This document shows positions 53,271-62,081 of a DNA stretch of 64,000 nt, one piece after another. This DNA is from Glycomyces sp. YM15 (lineage in GTDB: Bacteria; Actinomycetota; Actinomycetes; Mycobacteriales; Micromonosporaceae): assembly GCF_016918015.1 (NCBI RefSeq), contig NZ_JAERMK010000014.1, forward strand, positions 27,947-91,946, in the 5' to 3' direction. Below the pieces are notes generated by a model that saw nothing but the letters and a program-made list of their open reading frames with translations, was not told the origin of the DNA and searched no databases. Every line of letters starts with the position of its first letter. The stretch's first letter is position 1. A program made the translations under genes and the position numbers.

Positions 53271-53483
53271 GGTCCGTCCTAGAGGTGGGGAGCAGGTGCT
53301 TCGAAGTCTATGCGGTTCGGGGTCGGCCGAAATCCCGGCGTGATTCGGCGGCGCGGTGATCCAGAGACGTGGTTCCCCAACAAGGCATGATCGCTGGCCA
53401 TCTCCACTTCCGACCTGTCTCCAACAACCGCGGGATCTCTACGCCGGTGTCGACTCCCTGTCGAAGAGATCAAACATAGCGAA

Positions 53484-54815
53484 CTACATCCGCTGGCCCG
53501 GGCATTCGCCGGTCGCACAAGCGTGCATAAGTTGAGCCGTTCCCTCTCGAAGACGCAGCAGCACAGTGATCTCACACCCGATCTTCATTCCATGACTCTC
53601 GGCGTAGTCCTTGATCGTAGACATTTGTGCCACGCTGGTGTTCCGAGTGAACTTCAGCGGCCGGTCGCCGAGTTCCCCGCACGTGAAGGATCGGGTTTTG
53701 GGAGATTGACGCAGGCCGAGCGTCCACGTGACCCAACGGTCGATCGCGACGCTGCAGCCGCGAAGCAATTCTCTTTGAACTCTTAGCCGAAAACCTAGGA
53801 TCGTGCCCGTATCGTCGATTACCGCCGTTAGAGGTCGCCGGGGCTCAGCTTCCTCGTTTGGTACGGCCCCTCGGCTGACAAGGTCGATCAAGTCTCGCTG
53901 GCCGGAGATATGTCCAATTCGGTAGTCGATCAGGCATTGATGCACTCGTGCGTACGTCACTTGATATCTGGCCATCGTCTCTCTGACCAGTTCACGTTTT
54001 GCTATTGGCCCGCGCTCGGTCACGATCTCTAGCACCACGTCCATCGCGCCTGCATAGGTACGAGCGCCATCGTCCGGCCATTCCGCTAGCTCCCAGGTGC
54101 TTTCGGGGCGTCGCAGTCGAAATCGCGAGTCGCGCCGCATGAGCTCGGCAAGCGCGTGTGGCTCGCGGCCGAACTCCTCGGCGATGTAGGTTGCGCTCCT
54201 CGCTTGGCCCTCTTCGACGAGCCAAAGGTAGAGCAGGTCGGCTTGTCGACGTCGACGGCGTACGAGAAGCTCGCCGATTCGTTCCATCGGCCCGTTCTCG
54301 TGAGTGAGAAGGCTTTCGGTGGGGACGGCCGCAGGGATGCCCATGTCAGCCGCTCGTCCAGCCAGCTCGTCCATCCGGTAGGGGCCGCGATCTGAAAGGG
54401 AACGCAGTCGCATCGCGAGGCCGTCCGGTTCACGCGTCCAGAAGTTGTCCAGCCTTCCGGCACAGGTATTCGGGTGTTCGAGCTTGAGACCCAGAAGGAC
54501 GGAGTACCGCGCGGTTCCCACTGGATCGACGAAGTAATCCGCCAGATCGTCGTCGTGGACCGAAACGGACCCGGCAATCAGCTCGTCGAGGCCGTCCCAC
54601 CACAGGTGCTTGGCGGCCATCGCGGCCTCGAAGAGCGACGCTCTCGCCGTCTTGACGATCTGCCCGACGCGGGCGCGAGACACATCGTGAATTCTGGCAA
54701 TGGCGCCGTAAGTGCGGCCCTGCCGGACGAGCGTCAACACCGCCCGCTCGCGCTCGTCGAGGCCGCGCCAGGCATCCATAAGCCAACTTTCGGCCTGACT
54801 CTCGTGCGCCGCCAT
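53484..54815 (-). CDS. Sigma-region-4-like HTH protein
   Basis: 443 residues. Near the N-terminus is a sigma-70 region 4-type helix-turn-helix (LDERERAVLTLVRQGRTYGAIARIHDVSRARVGQIVKTARASL, residues ~19-61). The rest is a long helical region with a second possible winged HTH (ELLVRRRRRQADLLYLWLVEEGQARSATYIAEEFGREPHALAELM, then VLEIVTERGPIAKRELVRETMARYQVTYARVHQCL). It is not a full sigma factor (no region 2). Large HTH proteins of this kind occur beside restriction-type operons; a regulatory or target-recognition role is inferred. 5 nt after the next upstream gene. Confidence 0.7.
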   Translation of the reverse strand: MAAHESQAESWLMDAWRGLDERERAVLTLVRQGRTYGAIARIHDVSRARVGQIVKTARASLFEAAMAAKHLWWDGLDELIAGSVSVHDDDLADYFVDPVGTARYSVLLGLKLEHPNTCAGRLDNFWTREPDGLAMRLRSLSDRGPYRMDELAGRAADMGIPAAVPTESLLTHENGPMERIGELLVRRRRRQADLLYLWLVEEGQARSATYIAEEFGREPHALAELMRRDSRFRLRRPESTWELAEWPDDGARTYAGAMDVVLEIVTERGPIAKRELVRETMARYQVTYARVHQCLIDYRIGHISGQRDLIDLVSRGAVPNEEAEPRRPLTAVIDDTGTILGFRLRVQRELLRGCSVAIDRWVTWTLGLRQSPKTRSFTCGELGDRPLKFTRNTSVAQMSTIKDYAESHGMKIGCEITVLLRLREGTAQLMHACATGECPGQRM

Positions 54816-54820
54816 GCTTC

Positions 54821-55402
54821 TCAGACCTCCACGTGGACGACGCGGAGCCCGCAGCGTTCCGCGACGCGATGATGAAACGCCTTCTCGTCATCGGGAATCG
54901 GGGCGGTCTCGGTTCCGACCGCGCACAGGATCCAGTCGAGTCGGTCGTCGGTGGCCTGGGCTTTCAACGCCGCCCATACCAAGTGCTTGAAATCTTTGGC
55001 GATGGACCAGGTGAATATCACCTCTTCGAAGTCACCCGCGAGAAGCTTCACTCGCAGGGGCTTGATCTGGCGTGATCCCGGTTCGACTTTCCAGTTTGGG
55101 CCGAGCGACTTGTGGACGAGTGTGTCGGCGCCCTGGCGGGCCCCATCCGGGAGATATTGCGCCCATTGGCCCACGCCGAACCGGGCGCGGGCGTATTCCT
55201 TCATAGGGCCGTCCTTCAACCAGACTCGCGCTTTCTCCGGTTCCGTGAACTCCCGCAGGGGCAGCCCGATCTCGGGGTCTTCCAGCCACTTCGCGTACAT
55301 GTCGCTGCGTTCGCGGTCGGACAGGCTGGCCCAGTCGCATGCCTCGGCCGCGGCGTACGCGGCGCGCGCGACGCGGGCCTGGAGGTCGGGGTTGATTCTC
55401 AT
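54821..55402 (-). CDS. Hypothetical protein, defence-island member
   Basis: 193 residues, unrecognised. Begins MRINPDLQARVARAAYAAAEACDWASLSDRERSDMYAKWLEDPEIG; the C-terminal half has an alpha/beta pattern (EEVIFTWSIAKDFKHLVWAALKAQ, DWILCAVGTETAPIP, RCGLRVVHVEV) that could be a small nuclease-like or sensor fold, but no catalytic set is evident. GGGAGAA lies upstream. It sits between the sigma-like gene (5 nt) and the helicase (68 nt). Confidence 0.6.
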   Translation of the reverse strand: MRINPDLQARVARAAYAAAEACDWASLSDRERSDMYAKWLEDPEIGLPLREFTEPEKARVWLKDGPMKEYARARFGVGQWAQYLPDGARQGADTLVHKSLGPNWKVEPGSRQIKPLRVKLLAGDFEEVIFTWSIAKDFKHLVWAALKAQATDDRLDWILCAVGTETAPIPDDEKAFHHRVAERCGLRVVHVEV

Positions 55403-55470
55403 TGGTTGCTTGTTCTCCCTATCGTGTGGTTCGGCTGGTCCCCCGTGGTTTCGCCTCTCTGGTCGCAGAC

Positions 55471-57129
55471 CTAGAGGGGCGGAAATTGCAGGCGTACTTC
55501 GTCGGCAGCGGTCTCAAGACTCGCGGCGTCCTCGATCCAGTGGTCGAGCAGACTTCCCGCGGTCGCGTCGTTGAACTCGATCCTCGAACGGCCGCCCATC
55601 CGGAGACGCAGTTGCTCGGTCTCTTCGGCTTCGAGAGCGCGTTTGAGGTCGAGTGTGGCCGCGATGCGTCGGATGTCCGTCACGAAGTCGAGGACCCTCA
55701 GCTGGTCCTTGCCTGGGCTGAGTCGAAGTCCACGACCGAGCTGTTGCACGAAGATGCGTCGGCTGTGGGTGACGCGCAAGAAGGCGATCAGATTGACATC
55801 TGGGACGTCGACGCCCTCATTGAGTACGTCGACACAGGTGAGGATCGGGACCCTGCCGAGTCGGAACTCGTTGAGCAGAACCTCTTTGCGTTGGCGGTTG
55901 AGTCCGCTATGGAGGCAGGCGGCTCGGCGCCAGGCGTTGTCGGCGGTGCTGATCAGGGTCGCCACGCGTTCGGCGTGGTCGATCGTCTGGCAGAAGACGA
56001 TCGCCCGGGGATTAGACTCGTTTCTCCACGCGGCCCGCAAGTGTTCGAGGATCTCCTCGTCCCGTTGTGGTAGGAAGAGCGCGCGGTTGAGCTCCTTGAT
56101 GGAGTATCCGAACTCGCTGGCCTTCTTGACTACGTCCCAGTCGATGTTGTCCACGAACATGCGGTAGTCGACCGTCGACAGGAAGCCTCGCGACATGCCA
56201 TCGGCGATGCTCATCGTGTAGCTGGCGCGCCCGAACCGGGCGGTGATGTCGAACTTGTCGCCGCGCCACGGCGTGGCGGTCACGCCGAACTGCGCGGCGT
56301 TCTCGCACAGGTCGAGCAGTTCGGCGAACTTGCCGTTCTCGCCGACATGGTGGGTCTCATCGACCATCACGAGGTCGGGGCGCCAGCCAGTCCGCACCAC
56401 TCCCAGCACGGTCTCGATGGTGCCGACGACGACACCCCGAGGCTCGCTTGGCTTGGTGTCACCGGTCATTAGGCAAGTCGGCACCTGTTTGCTCAGGTGT
56501 TTCCAGATCGCTTGTTCGAGCTGTTCGACCAGTGGCTTCATGTGAGCAACTACCAGCACCGACGCTCCGGGACGCTCTCGGAGGTAGTCTGCGACGATCT
56601 CGGCCCCGATCACGGTCTTGCCCAGTCCGGTCGCCAGGATTAGCAGCGCTCGACCTTCCCGCCGCAAATCGTCTAGGATCGCGTCGACGGCCTCCCGCTG
56701 GTAGTCCCTGAGTTTGAAGTCTCCTGGGACAATGTCCGGCATCCGGTCCCAGATCGCCGACAGAGTCGGTCCATCCCAAACCGAGATCTTGATTCCGACG
56801 GACTCGAGCGCCCGTCTTCGCTGTTCGGCTCCTCGCGTCAGCCCCGTATTCGTCACCAGCACCGCCTTGTCGGCGCGGTATTGGGTCCTCGCTCGCTCAA
56901 GGTCGTCGATGCCCTCGCTGTCGATCGCCCGACGATTCGACCACTTGCATTGGAAGACCCACTGCTCGCGGTCTCTGACTGCGAGGACATCGGCTCCGCC
57001 GTCCCCCGCGCCGTCGACGACTCTCACATCGTCGAAGCCGAGATGCATGAGCGCCCGCTTGAGTGCCAATGGCAGGCCCCGAGGACCCGCTTCGAGTAGC
57101 GCGTCTCGCGAGAGGAATTCGCCGCTCAC
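55471..57129 (-). CDS. SF2 helicase with N-terminal Mrr-like nuclease domain
   Basis: 552 residues. Residues 1-125: Mrr_cat-like restriction domain with G-D-G-G-A-D (D43/D47) and Q60-C-K62, the D...QxK catalytic set. Residues 140-550: SF2 helicase: Q-like LRDYQREAVDAI, Walker A ATGLGKT (166-172), DETHH box (257-261), VTATPWR (283-289), motif VI QQLGRGLR. It may track along DNA and cut. The GTG start overlaps the GHKL stop by 4 nt, so the two proteins are probably partners. Typical of type I/III-like and MORC-associated systems. Confidence 0.9.
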   Translation of the reverse strand: MSGEFLSRDALLEAGPRGLPLALKRALMHLGFDDVRVVDGAGDGGADVLAVRDREQWVFQCKWSNRRAIDSEGIDDLERARTQYRADKAVLVTNTGLTRGAEQRRRALESVGIKISVWDGPTLSAIWDRMPDIVPGDFKLRDYQREAVDAILDDLRREGRALLILATGLGKTVIGAEIVADYLRERPGASVLVVAHMKPLVEQLEQAIWKHLSKQVPTCLMTGDTKPSEPRGVVVGTIETVLGVVRTGWRPDLVMVDETHHVGENGKFAELLDLCENAAQFGVTATPWRGDKFDITARFGRASYTMSIADGMSRGFLSTVDYRMFVDNIDWDVVKKASEFGYSIKELNRALFLPQRDEEILEHLRAAWRNESNPRAIVFCQTIDHAERVATLISTADNAWRRAACLHSGLNRQRKEVLLNEFRLGRVPILTCVDVLNEGVDVPDVNLIAFLRVTHSRRIFVQQLGRGLRLSPGKDQLRVLDFVTDIRRIAATLDLKRALEAEETEQLRLRMGGRSRIEFNDATAGSLLDHWIEDAASLETAADEVRLQFPPL

Positions 57130-59486
57130 AGGCCAGTCTCCAGCGAGGCTGAGAGCAGCTGCAGGCTGAGCCGGATGCGCCGCAGTTGTGGTGCGCCAGG
57201 GTCACTCGCGAAGCTGACAAGGGCGGCGATGTCATTGAGGTATCCCGACACTCGCGCGAGGCTCAATCGTCTCGCCGACACCGAAGACACGGTCGTGTAC
57301 GGGCTGGAGAAGACCTTCCCGTCCATGAATGCCTCGGGCCAGGTCTCCAGGAGCCGGACGAGGTACAGCGCTGGCGCGTATTGCAGGAACTCGCTGGTCT
57401 CCCCTAGCGGCGTGTTGCCGACCGGCATGCCGTCGGCGATCATCTCACCCTCGAGCGACGTCAACTCGTCGGGTGAGAGCAACTCATAGGCTCTCACGGG
57501 ATCGGTGTCTATGGCCGCCGCCATGGAACGGCGCACCTCGCCGAGCAGCTCCCGAGCTTGGGAGAGCACGATGTCGACGCGGAGCACGGTATCGGGAAGA
57601 CACTGCCTCCGGATCGAGGCCATCATCTGTGACAGTGTGAGTTCGGTGCCCGACTTGACCTTTAGTACTGCGGCGACCTCCGCGAGTACGAAGTCCGCCG
57701 GCTCGGTACCGAGAAGCGTGAACGCCTCATGGGCGGGATCGAGGAACACCGTGCCGGTGCCACCCGCTCCCTGCGAGAACAGCACCGGGGTCTCCTGGTC
57801 CAAGTCGTCGCGCAGCCGCATGGTTCGCAGCCTGAGGGTCTCGATCTCGAGGTTCCCCACTTTGGGGAGGCCGAAATCGCGGCTCAGCTCCGGGACGCGA
57901 ACCGCGTCCGCACGGTAGGCGTCCAGGCGTTCCTGCGCCGTTTGCCGCCGTCTATCCAAGGGTTTGGTGCCCGCGGGGGTGTCGCTATTGGCCTCTCGAT
58001 CCTCATTAGATGGTTGGGGCGTAGGGCCGCCGAAGCCGAGCGCTTCGAGGACGGCCGCCTCGTTAGGCGCGACCGGCGAGGCGGCGTCGACTTTGGCCTG
58101 TTTGGCGGTCTCCTTCTGGGCCTCGTGGCTGAGCACGGCCTCCCACCAGCGTCCATCGTTCTGGAACTCGAGATCTCCCCTATGGAACAGCTGTGCCCAC
58201 TGCCGAGTCTGGTCATGGATCGGCATCCGACCATCGCCCGGGACGAGGTAGCGCTTCCCCGCGTCGTTTCGTCGAAACCCTCGGTAGAGCGTTCCGAGGT
58301 GGCTCGAGTTCTCCGAATATCCGAGCTTCTGCGCGCGTTTGGGCTGCAAGGGGCCCTCGCCGCGCAGAAACTCGATCGCGGCACGCCATCCGCGGTCGCC
58401 ATAGTCGAACGCGTTCTTCTGATAGGTCACGGGAACGTGATCGAGGTGGATCTCCCCGATGATCCGACCTCCCTGGTGGGCCATTTCGATGGGGTACTCG
58501 ATCTCGACCGGCTCGCCGGGCGCGTCCATGTTCTTCCACTCGAAGACCCGCTTGTCCCAGCGGAGGATCTTCCGGCCGTTCCGTATGAAGTCGACACCGA
58601 ACTCACGCTTGTCCAGGTGCCTCTGAATGCCAAGCCATCCCCAGATGCGCCGCTCCCTCAGATGCAGGTTGTCCCCGTCGCATTGCGAGCATCGCTCGCG
58701 ACCGAGTTCCTGCCAGTTGCCACAATCTCCACAAGCCTCGGCCGGCTCGAAGGGCTCGTCGATCGGGATGTACGCCGGGATCCGTTCGGCGGAGGCCCCG
58801 TTGCCGTACATCACGAATCGTTCGTCGCCCCACCGGCAGTGACGCCGCGGCTTGACCCGCTTGCCCTGGATCCACAGTTCGAAGGGCCGCTCCTCGAGAA
58901 TCCAGGAATAGACGCCCCCGAGTGCCTCACGCAGATGGGACTCGTTTCGCCGCAGCCACTGAGCCCGATCGGAATGCAGACGGCTGATCTCGATCTTGGT
59001 CCCGTGCTCGTTCGGGTCGTCCTTGGGGATGACGATGTCCTCGGCCTCGAAGTCGTCCCCGATCGAATCGAGGTCGATGTCCACGCCGATCCAATCGGGA
59101 TCGCCCGCCCTTGTGGACAAGACTCGCGTGCGCCTGCCGAGTCGCGCCGTGCTGACGTTGAAACCCATGCCGAACAGTCCGAGCTTGTCGAACCGGTCGT
59201 TGCTCGACCAGCCAGCGCGTACGGACTGTTCGAGACGATCTCTGCTCATGCCGCTGCCCGTGTCGGATACGACGATGGTGGCGTCCTCCGTCCTCCCCTT
59301 CGCCGAAGGCAGCGTCACGATGACCTTGTAGCCACCCGCCCACGGCACTCCAGAGCGAACGATCTCGCTGAAATCGTCGAAGGCGTTGTCCACCAGCTCC
59401 GCGATACATTGCCATTCATCGAACTCGATCTCTCCGAGCATCTTCAGGATCCGCGCGGACGGCGTGATCTTCACGGGCACCTCCAT
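57126..59486 (-). CDS. GHKL ATPase of MutL/MORC type with zinc ribbon
   Basis: 786 residues. Bergerat ATP site: ELVDNAFD (E30, N34), DTGSGM (75-80), GLFGMGFN (103-110). Two CxxC pairs (C252/C255, C266/C269) form a zinc ribbon inserted after the transducer. Then a MORC-like middle, a disordered linker (~460-520) and a helical C-terminal half. GHKL proteins of this sort are known in restriction-type operons with C5 methylase, Vsr and SF2 helicase, where ATP-driven clamp closure on DNA is assumed. The ATG at 59486 was chosen because ITPSARILKMLGE follows at once; a GTG at 59516 is possible. First gene of the minus operon. Confidence 0.9.
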   Translation of the reverse strand: MEVPVKITPSARILKMLGEIEFDEWQCIAELVDNAFDDFSEIVRSGVPWAGGYKVIVTLPSAKGRTEDATIVVSDTGSGMSRDRLEQSVRAGWSSNDRFDKLGLFGMGFNVSTARLGRRTRVLSTRAGDPDWIGVDIDLDSIGDDFEAEDIVIPKDDPNEHGTKIEISRLHSDRAQWLRRNESHLREALGGVYSWILEERPFELWIQGKRVKPRRHCRWGDERFVMYGNGASAERIPAYIPIDEPFEPAEACGDCGNWQELGRERCSQCDGDNLHLRERRIWGWLGIQRHLDKREFGVDFIRNGRKILRWDKRVFEWKNMDAPGEPVEIEYPIEMAHQGGRIIGEIHLDHVPVTYQKNAFDYGDRGWRAAIEFLRGEGPLQPKRAQKLGYSENSSHLGTLYRGFRRNDAGKRYLVPGDGRMPIHDQTRQWAQLFHRGDLEFQNDGRWWEAVLSHEAQKETAKQAKVDAASPVAPNEAAVLEALGFGGPTPQPSNEDREANSDTPAGTKPLDRRRQTAQERLDAYRADAVRVPELSRDFGLPKVGNLEIETLRLRTMRLRDDLDQETPVLFSQGAGGTGTVFLDPAHEAFTLLGTEPADFVLAEVAAVLKVKSGTELTLSQMMASIRRQCLPDTVLRVDIVLSQARELLGEVRRSMAAAIDTDPVRAYELLSPDELTSLEGEMIADGMPVGNTPLGETSEFLQYAPALYLVRLLETWPEAFMDGKVFSSPYTTVSSVSARRLSLARVSGYLNDIAALVSFASDPGAPQLRRIRLSLQLLSASLETGL

Positions 59487-59614
59487 GATGAGCCGTGTGG
59501 GGCTTGGCGAGCCCACATGAACAAGACGACACTGGTCCCGGCCGAGTCACCACCTCGGCGCGAACCTAGTTGGGACCGACGGTAGCCCACTTTTTTTCCG
59601 GCGCAAAGGATTCC

Positions 59615-59643
59615 TTGCATCCTCATGAGACATGTGCTAGAAT
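59615..59643 (+). promoter_or_regulatory. Orphan sigma-70-like promoter in the GHKL/GIY-YIG gap
   Basis: TTGCAT (59615-59620), 17-bp spacer, TAGAAT (59638-59643; five of six consensus). It points right, away from the GHKL gene and into the 3' end of the minus-strand GIY-YIG gene, so any RNA would be antisense to it. No plus-strand gene follows. Region 59487-59742 otherwise holds no gene that I can see. Confidence 0.45.
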
Positions 59644-59742
59644 TTCGTGCTTCGAATTGGATTGGGTGAGGCGCGGTCGTCGTCGTCGACATCCTGCCCG
59701 CGACTTCTCCCGCGGGAGCAGGGAAGCCCCACTGCTTGCGTG

Positions 59743-60627
59743 TCAATCTCCGCAACAGGGATGGCCCCGACCACCCGTTAAGCCCTCGTCAGGGTCGACC
59801 TCGTCCTGCGCCTTCAGCTTCGAGACTTGCATCCTGTGCGGCGTCCATTCCGCCGACCCCGCTGCGGTGGAGCGGTACCAGCCCAGAGCGCTCTTATAGA
59901 TCTTGGGCTTGCTTTCGGGATAGAGGATGAGGGTGTTGGGGAGGACGGTGGCTTGCCAGCCCGCGGGCATCGCGGCCAGGGCCGCCTCGATCGCTCGGCG
60001 GACGGTGGTCGAGGGCTCAACGCTCAAGGTGGTCTTCGAGAGGACCTCGCGCGCGAGGTCGGAGTCCTTCTCCTTCTCGTACCTGAAGGTATAGGGAGTC
60101 ACGGAGGCGATCCGGGCGAGGAGTTCGCCGAGTACCCAATCGTTCTTCTCGAGTTCGATCTGGATGTCGAGGTTGATCGGGAAGAAGATGTCGAAGTGGC
60201 CCGCCTTGATCATTGTCTGGTCGCGAACCCGTCCTTGATCCTTGTTGCCGAAGCCATTGTTGTTCCAGGGGATCTTGCCATCGGTCTGATACTTCTTCAG
60301 GAGGAGCTTTTCGGGAGCCGCCGCGTCGAGATCCTCGTCGACGTAGGCGCACTTGAACGTGATGTCGAGCGGCTCGATGCCGGAGCGTCCTGAGAGCTTC
60401 CTACGGTGATTTCCAAGGCGAGCTCGAAGGTTGGATGCGGCCTTCCCGACGTACACCAGATCGCCGCGGAGGTAGAGGAGATAGACACCGGGGCGGGGCT
60501 CGACGAGATTGGCGAGAGCATCGGCGGTCAACTCGGTTGGAACCAGTTCGCCCAGAGTCTCGAAGAGCTGATCGGCGAGCGCCTTCGTGATCCGAAGCTT
60601 GAACTCTCCTGTCGCTTTGCCCTTCAC
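59743..60627 (-). CDS. GIY-YIG restriction endonuclease (Eco29kI-like)
   Basis: 294 residues. GIY-YIG nuclease core at 45-110: PGVYLLYLRGDLVYVGKAASNLRARLGNH (the GVY and VYVG pair and the catalytic Arg), with a later Glu (APEKLLL). The surrounding domains (LFETLGELVPTELTADALANLVEP, and WNNNGFGNKDQG RVRDQ) resemble the Eco29kI family of type II enzymes, whose partner is a C5 methylase, exactly what lies divergently 140 bp away. Eco29kI cuts CCGCGG; the specificity here is unknown. GTG start at 60627. Confidence 0.8.
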   Translation of the reverse strand: MKGKATGEFKLRITKALADQLFETLGELVPTELTADALANLVEPRPGVYLLYLRGDLVYVGKAASNLRARLGNHRRKLSGRSGIEPLDITFKCAYVDEDLDAAAPEKLLLKKYQTDGKIPWNNNGFGNKDQGRVRDQTMIKAGHFDIFFPINLDIQIELEKNDWVLGELLARIASVTPYTFRYEKEKDSDLAREVLSKTTLSVEPSTTVRRAIEAALAAMPAGWQATVLPNTLILYPESKPKIYKSALGWYRSTAAGSAEWTPHRMQVSKLKAQDEVDPDEGLTGGRGHPCCGD

Positions 60628-60755
60628 TCGCGAACCCCGTCTCTCGTCGCGGACTATCCGACTGATTGTCGTGTTCTAGCTTAGGGCACTTGGGTCGGGC
60701 TCGCTGTTCGAACGCAGTCCCGTCGTGGTCTCGTCAGGATGTCGCCCCACCGCGG

Positions 60756-60761
60756 TAGGGT
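60756..60761 (+). promoter_or_regulatory. Leaderless -10 box for the methyltransferase
   Basis: TAGGGT, then TTCGCC, then the ATG at 60768. The methylase thus has its own promoter, as needed to protect the host before the nuclease is made. Confidence 0.55.
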
Positions 60762-60767
60762 TTCGCC

Positions 60768-62081
60768 ATGACGAACGCAGCGCTAATCGAACATGAGGCC
60801 ACCGATCCAGACCCTGGAGTCGGTACCAGCGTGGAACTCTTCACCGGTGGGGGCGGCCTCGCGCGCGCGATGCACGAGTCCGGATTCCGCCACCTGCTCG
60901 CCGTGGAGCTCGACCGCAGGGCGTGCGAGACCCTCCGTGCGAATGGCGCGGACGACTATCGCGATGGAGACGCGGCGCCGACCACCCGAGCGGACAAATG
61001 GCCCCTGATCGAGGGCGATATCCACAAGGTCGAGTTCGATCGTTGGAGGAAGTCCTCGGGCGCGGACGCAGTGGACGTGGTCGCCGGTGGAGTTCCATGT
61101 CAGCCGTGGAGTCTCGGTGGCGCGCACAAGGGGTTCGAGGACCCGAGGAACCTGTGGCCCGAACTCTTCCGAACGATCAGGGAGACCCGGCCGAGAGCGG
61201 TCATCGCCGAGAACGTGAAGGGTCTGCTGCGTCCGTCGTTCAAGCCCTACTACGACTACATCCTCCGAGAACTGGAGGCGCCGTTTGAGGACCGCGAGGA
61301 GGGCGAGGATTGGAGCGAGCACGCCCAGCGACTCGAGAAGTCGACCACTCGGAAGTCCTCTGATCCGACCGAGCGGTACGACGTGAAGTACCTGATGGTG
61401 AACGCCGCCGATTACGGTGTTCCACAGGTGCGGTGGAGAGTCTTCGTCGTGGCGTTCAGGTCCGACCTCGGCTTGGCAGATTGGGAGTTCCCGGCCCCGA
61501 CGCACTCCGAGGCGGCGTTGCTGCGTGATCAGATGGTCGGGACCTACTGGGAGAGGCACGGTGTGGAACCGCGGCCGATGCCGGAGGGCGTGAGGCTACC
61601 TCTCGAGGACGGGCGCCTTCCCTGGAGGACGCTTCGAGACGCGCTCTATGGGAATCCCGATGAGCCGGAACTCGAGAGATTGCCGTTCCCGGAGCGGCCG
61701 CTGGAAGCGAAGATCGAGCACGAAAGGATCATTCATCACAGGGGATGGCCTGGCGCTCGGATCTACAAGGGACATACTCCTAATCTGCTGGACCGCCCCG
61801 CGAAGACGGTAAAGGCCGGTGTCCATGGTGTGCCCGGGGGAGAGACGGTGATGGAGGACGCGCAGCCGGAACATGAGGGCGAGTACCGATACATGACGGT
61901 TCGCGAGGTCGCCCGTGTCATGACCTTCCCGGACGACTGGCGTCTATCCGGTCCGAGGGGAGAGCAGATGCGTCAGCTGGGCAACGCGGTGCCGGTCAAG
62001 CTCGGCAAGGTCATGGCGGACTCGGTCCGAGACGCGCTCCGCTCCGTCGACGCGCGTTTACCGACAGGGGCCTTCGAATGA
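60768..62081 (+). CDS. DNA (cytosine-5) methyltransferase
   Basis: 437 residues. Motif I SVELFTGGGGLA (21-32), motif IV GGVPCQPWSLGG with Cys111, motif VI ENVKGLL (149-155), motif VIII VRWRVFVVAF and C-terminal LGNAVPVKLGKVMADSV (motif X). A variable region of ~200 residues holds the target-recognition domain. It protects host DNA, presumably from the GIY-YIG enzyme. It overlaps the Vsr gene by 4 nt. Confidence 0.95.
   Translation: MTNAALIEHEATDPDPGVGTSVELFTGGGGLARAMHESGFRHLLAVELDRRACETLRANGADDYRDGDAAPTTRADKWPLIEGDIHKVEFDRWRKSSGADAVDVVAGGVPCQPWSLGGAHKGFEDPRNLWPELFRTIRETRPRAVIAENVKGLLRPSFKPYYDYILRELEAPFEDREEGEDWSEHAQRLEKSTTRKSSDPTERYDVKYLMVNAADYGVPQVRWRVFVVAFRSDLGLADWEFPAPTHSEAALLRDQMVGTYWERHGVEPRPMPEGVRLPLEDGRLPWRTLRDALYGNPDEPELERLPFPERPLEAKIEHERIIHHRGWPGARIYKGHTPNLLDRPAKTVKAGVHGVPGGETVMEDAQPEHEGEYRYMTVREVARVMTFPDDWRLSGPRGEQMRQLGNAVPVKLGKVMADSVRDALRSVDARLPTGAFE

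Noticed and set aside
59471..59755. 94-codon minus-strand frame between the nuclease and GHKL genes
   Set aside because: Mixed composition without a ribosome site; overlaps the GHKL start region.
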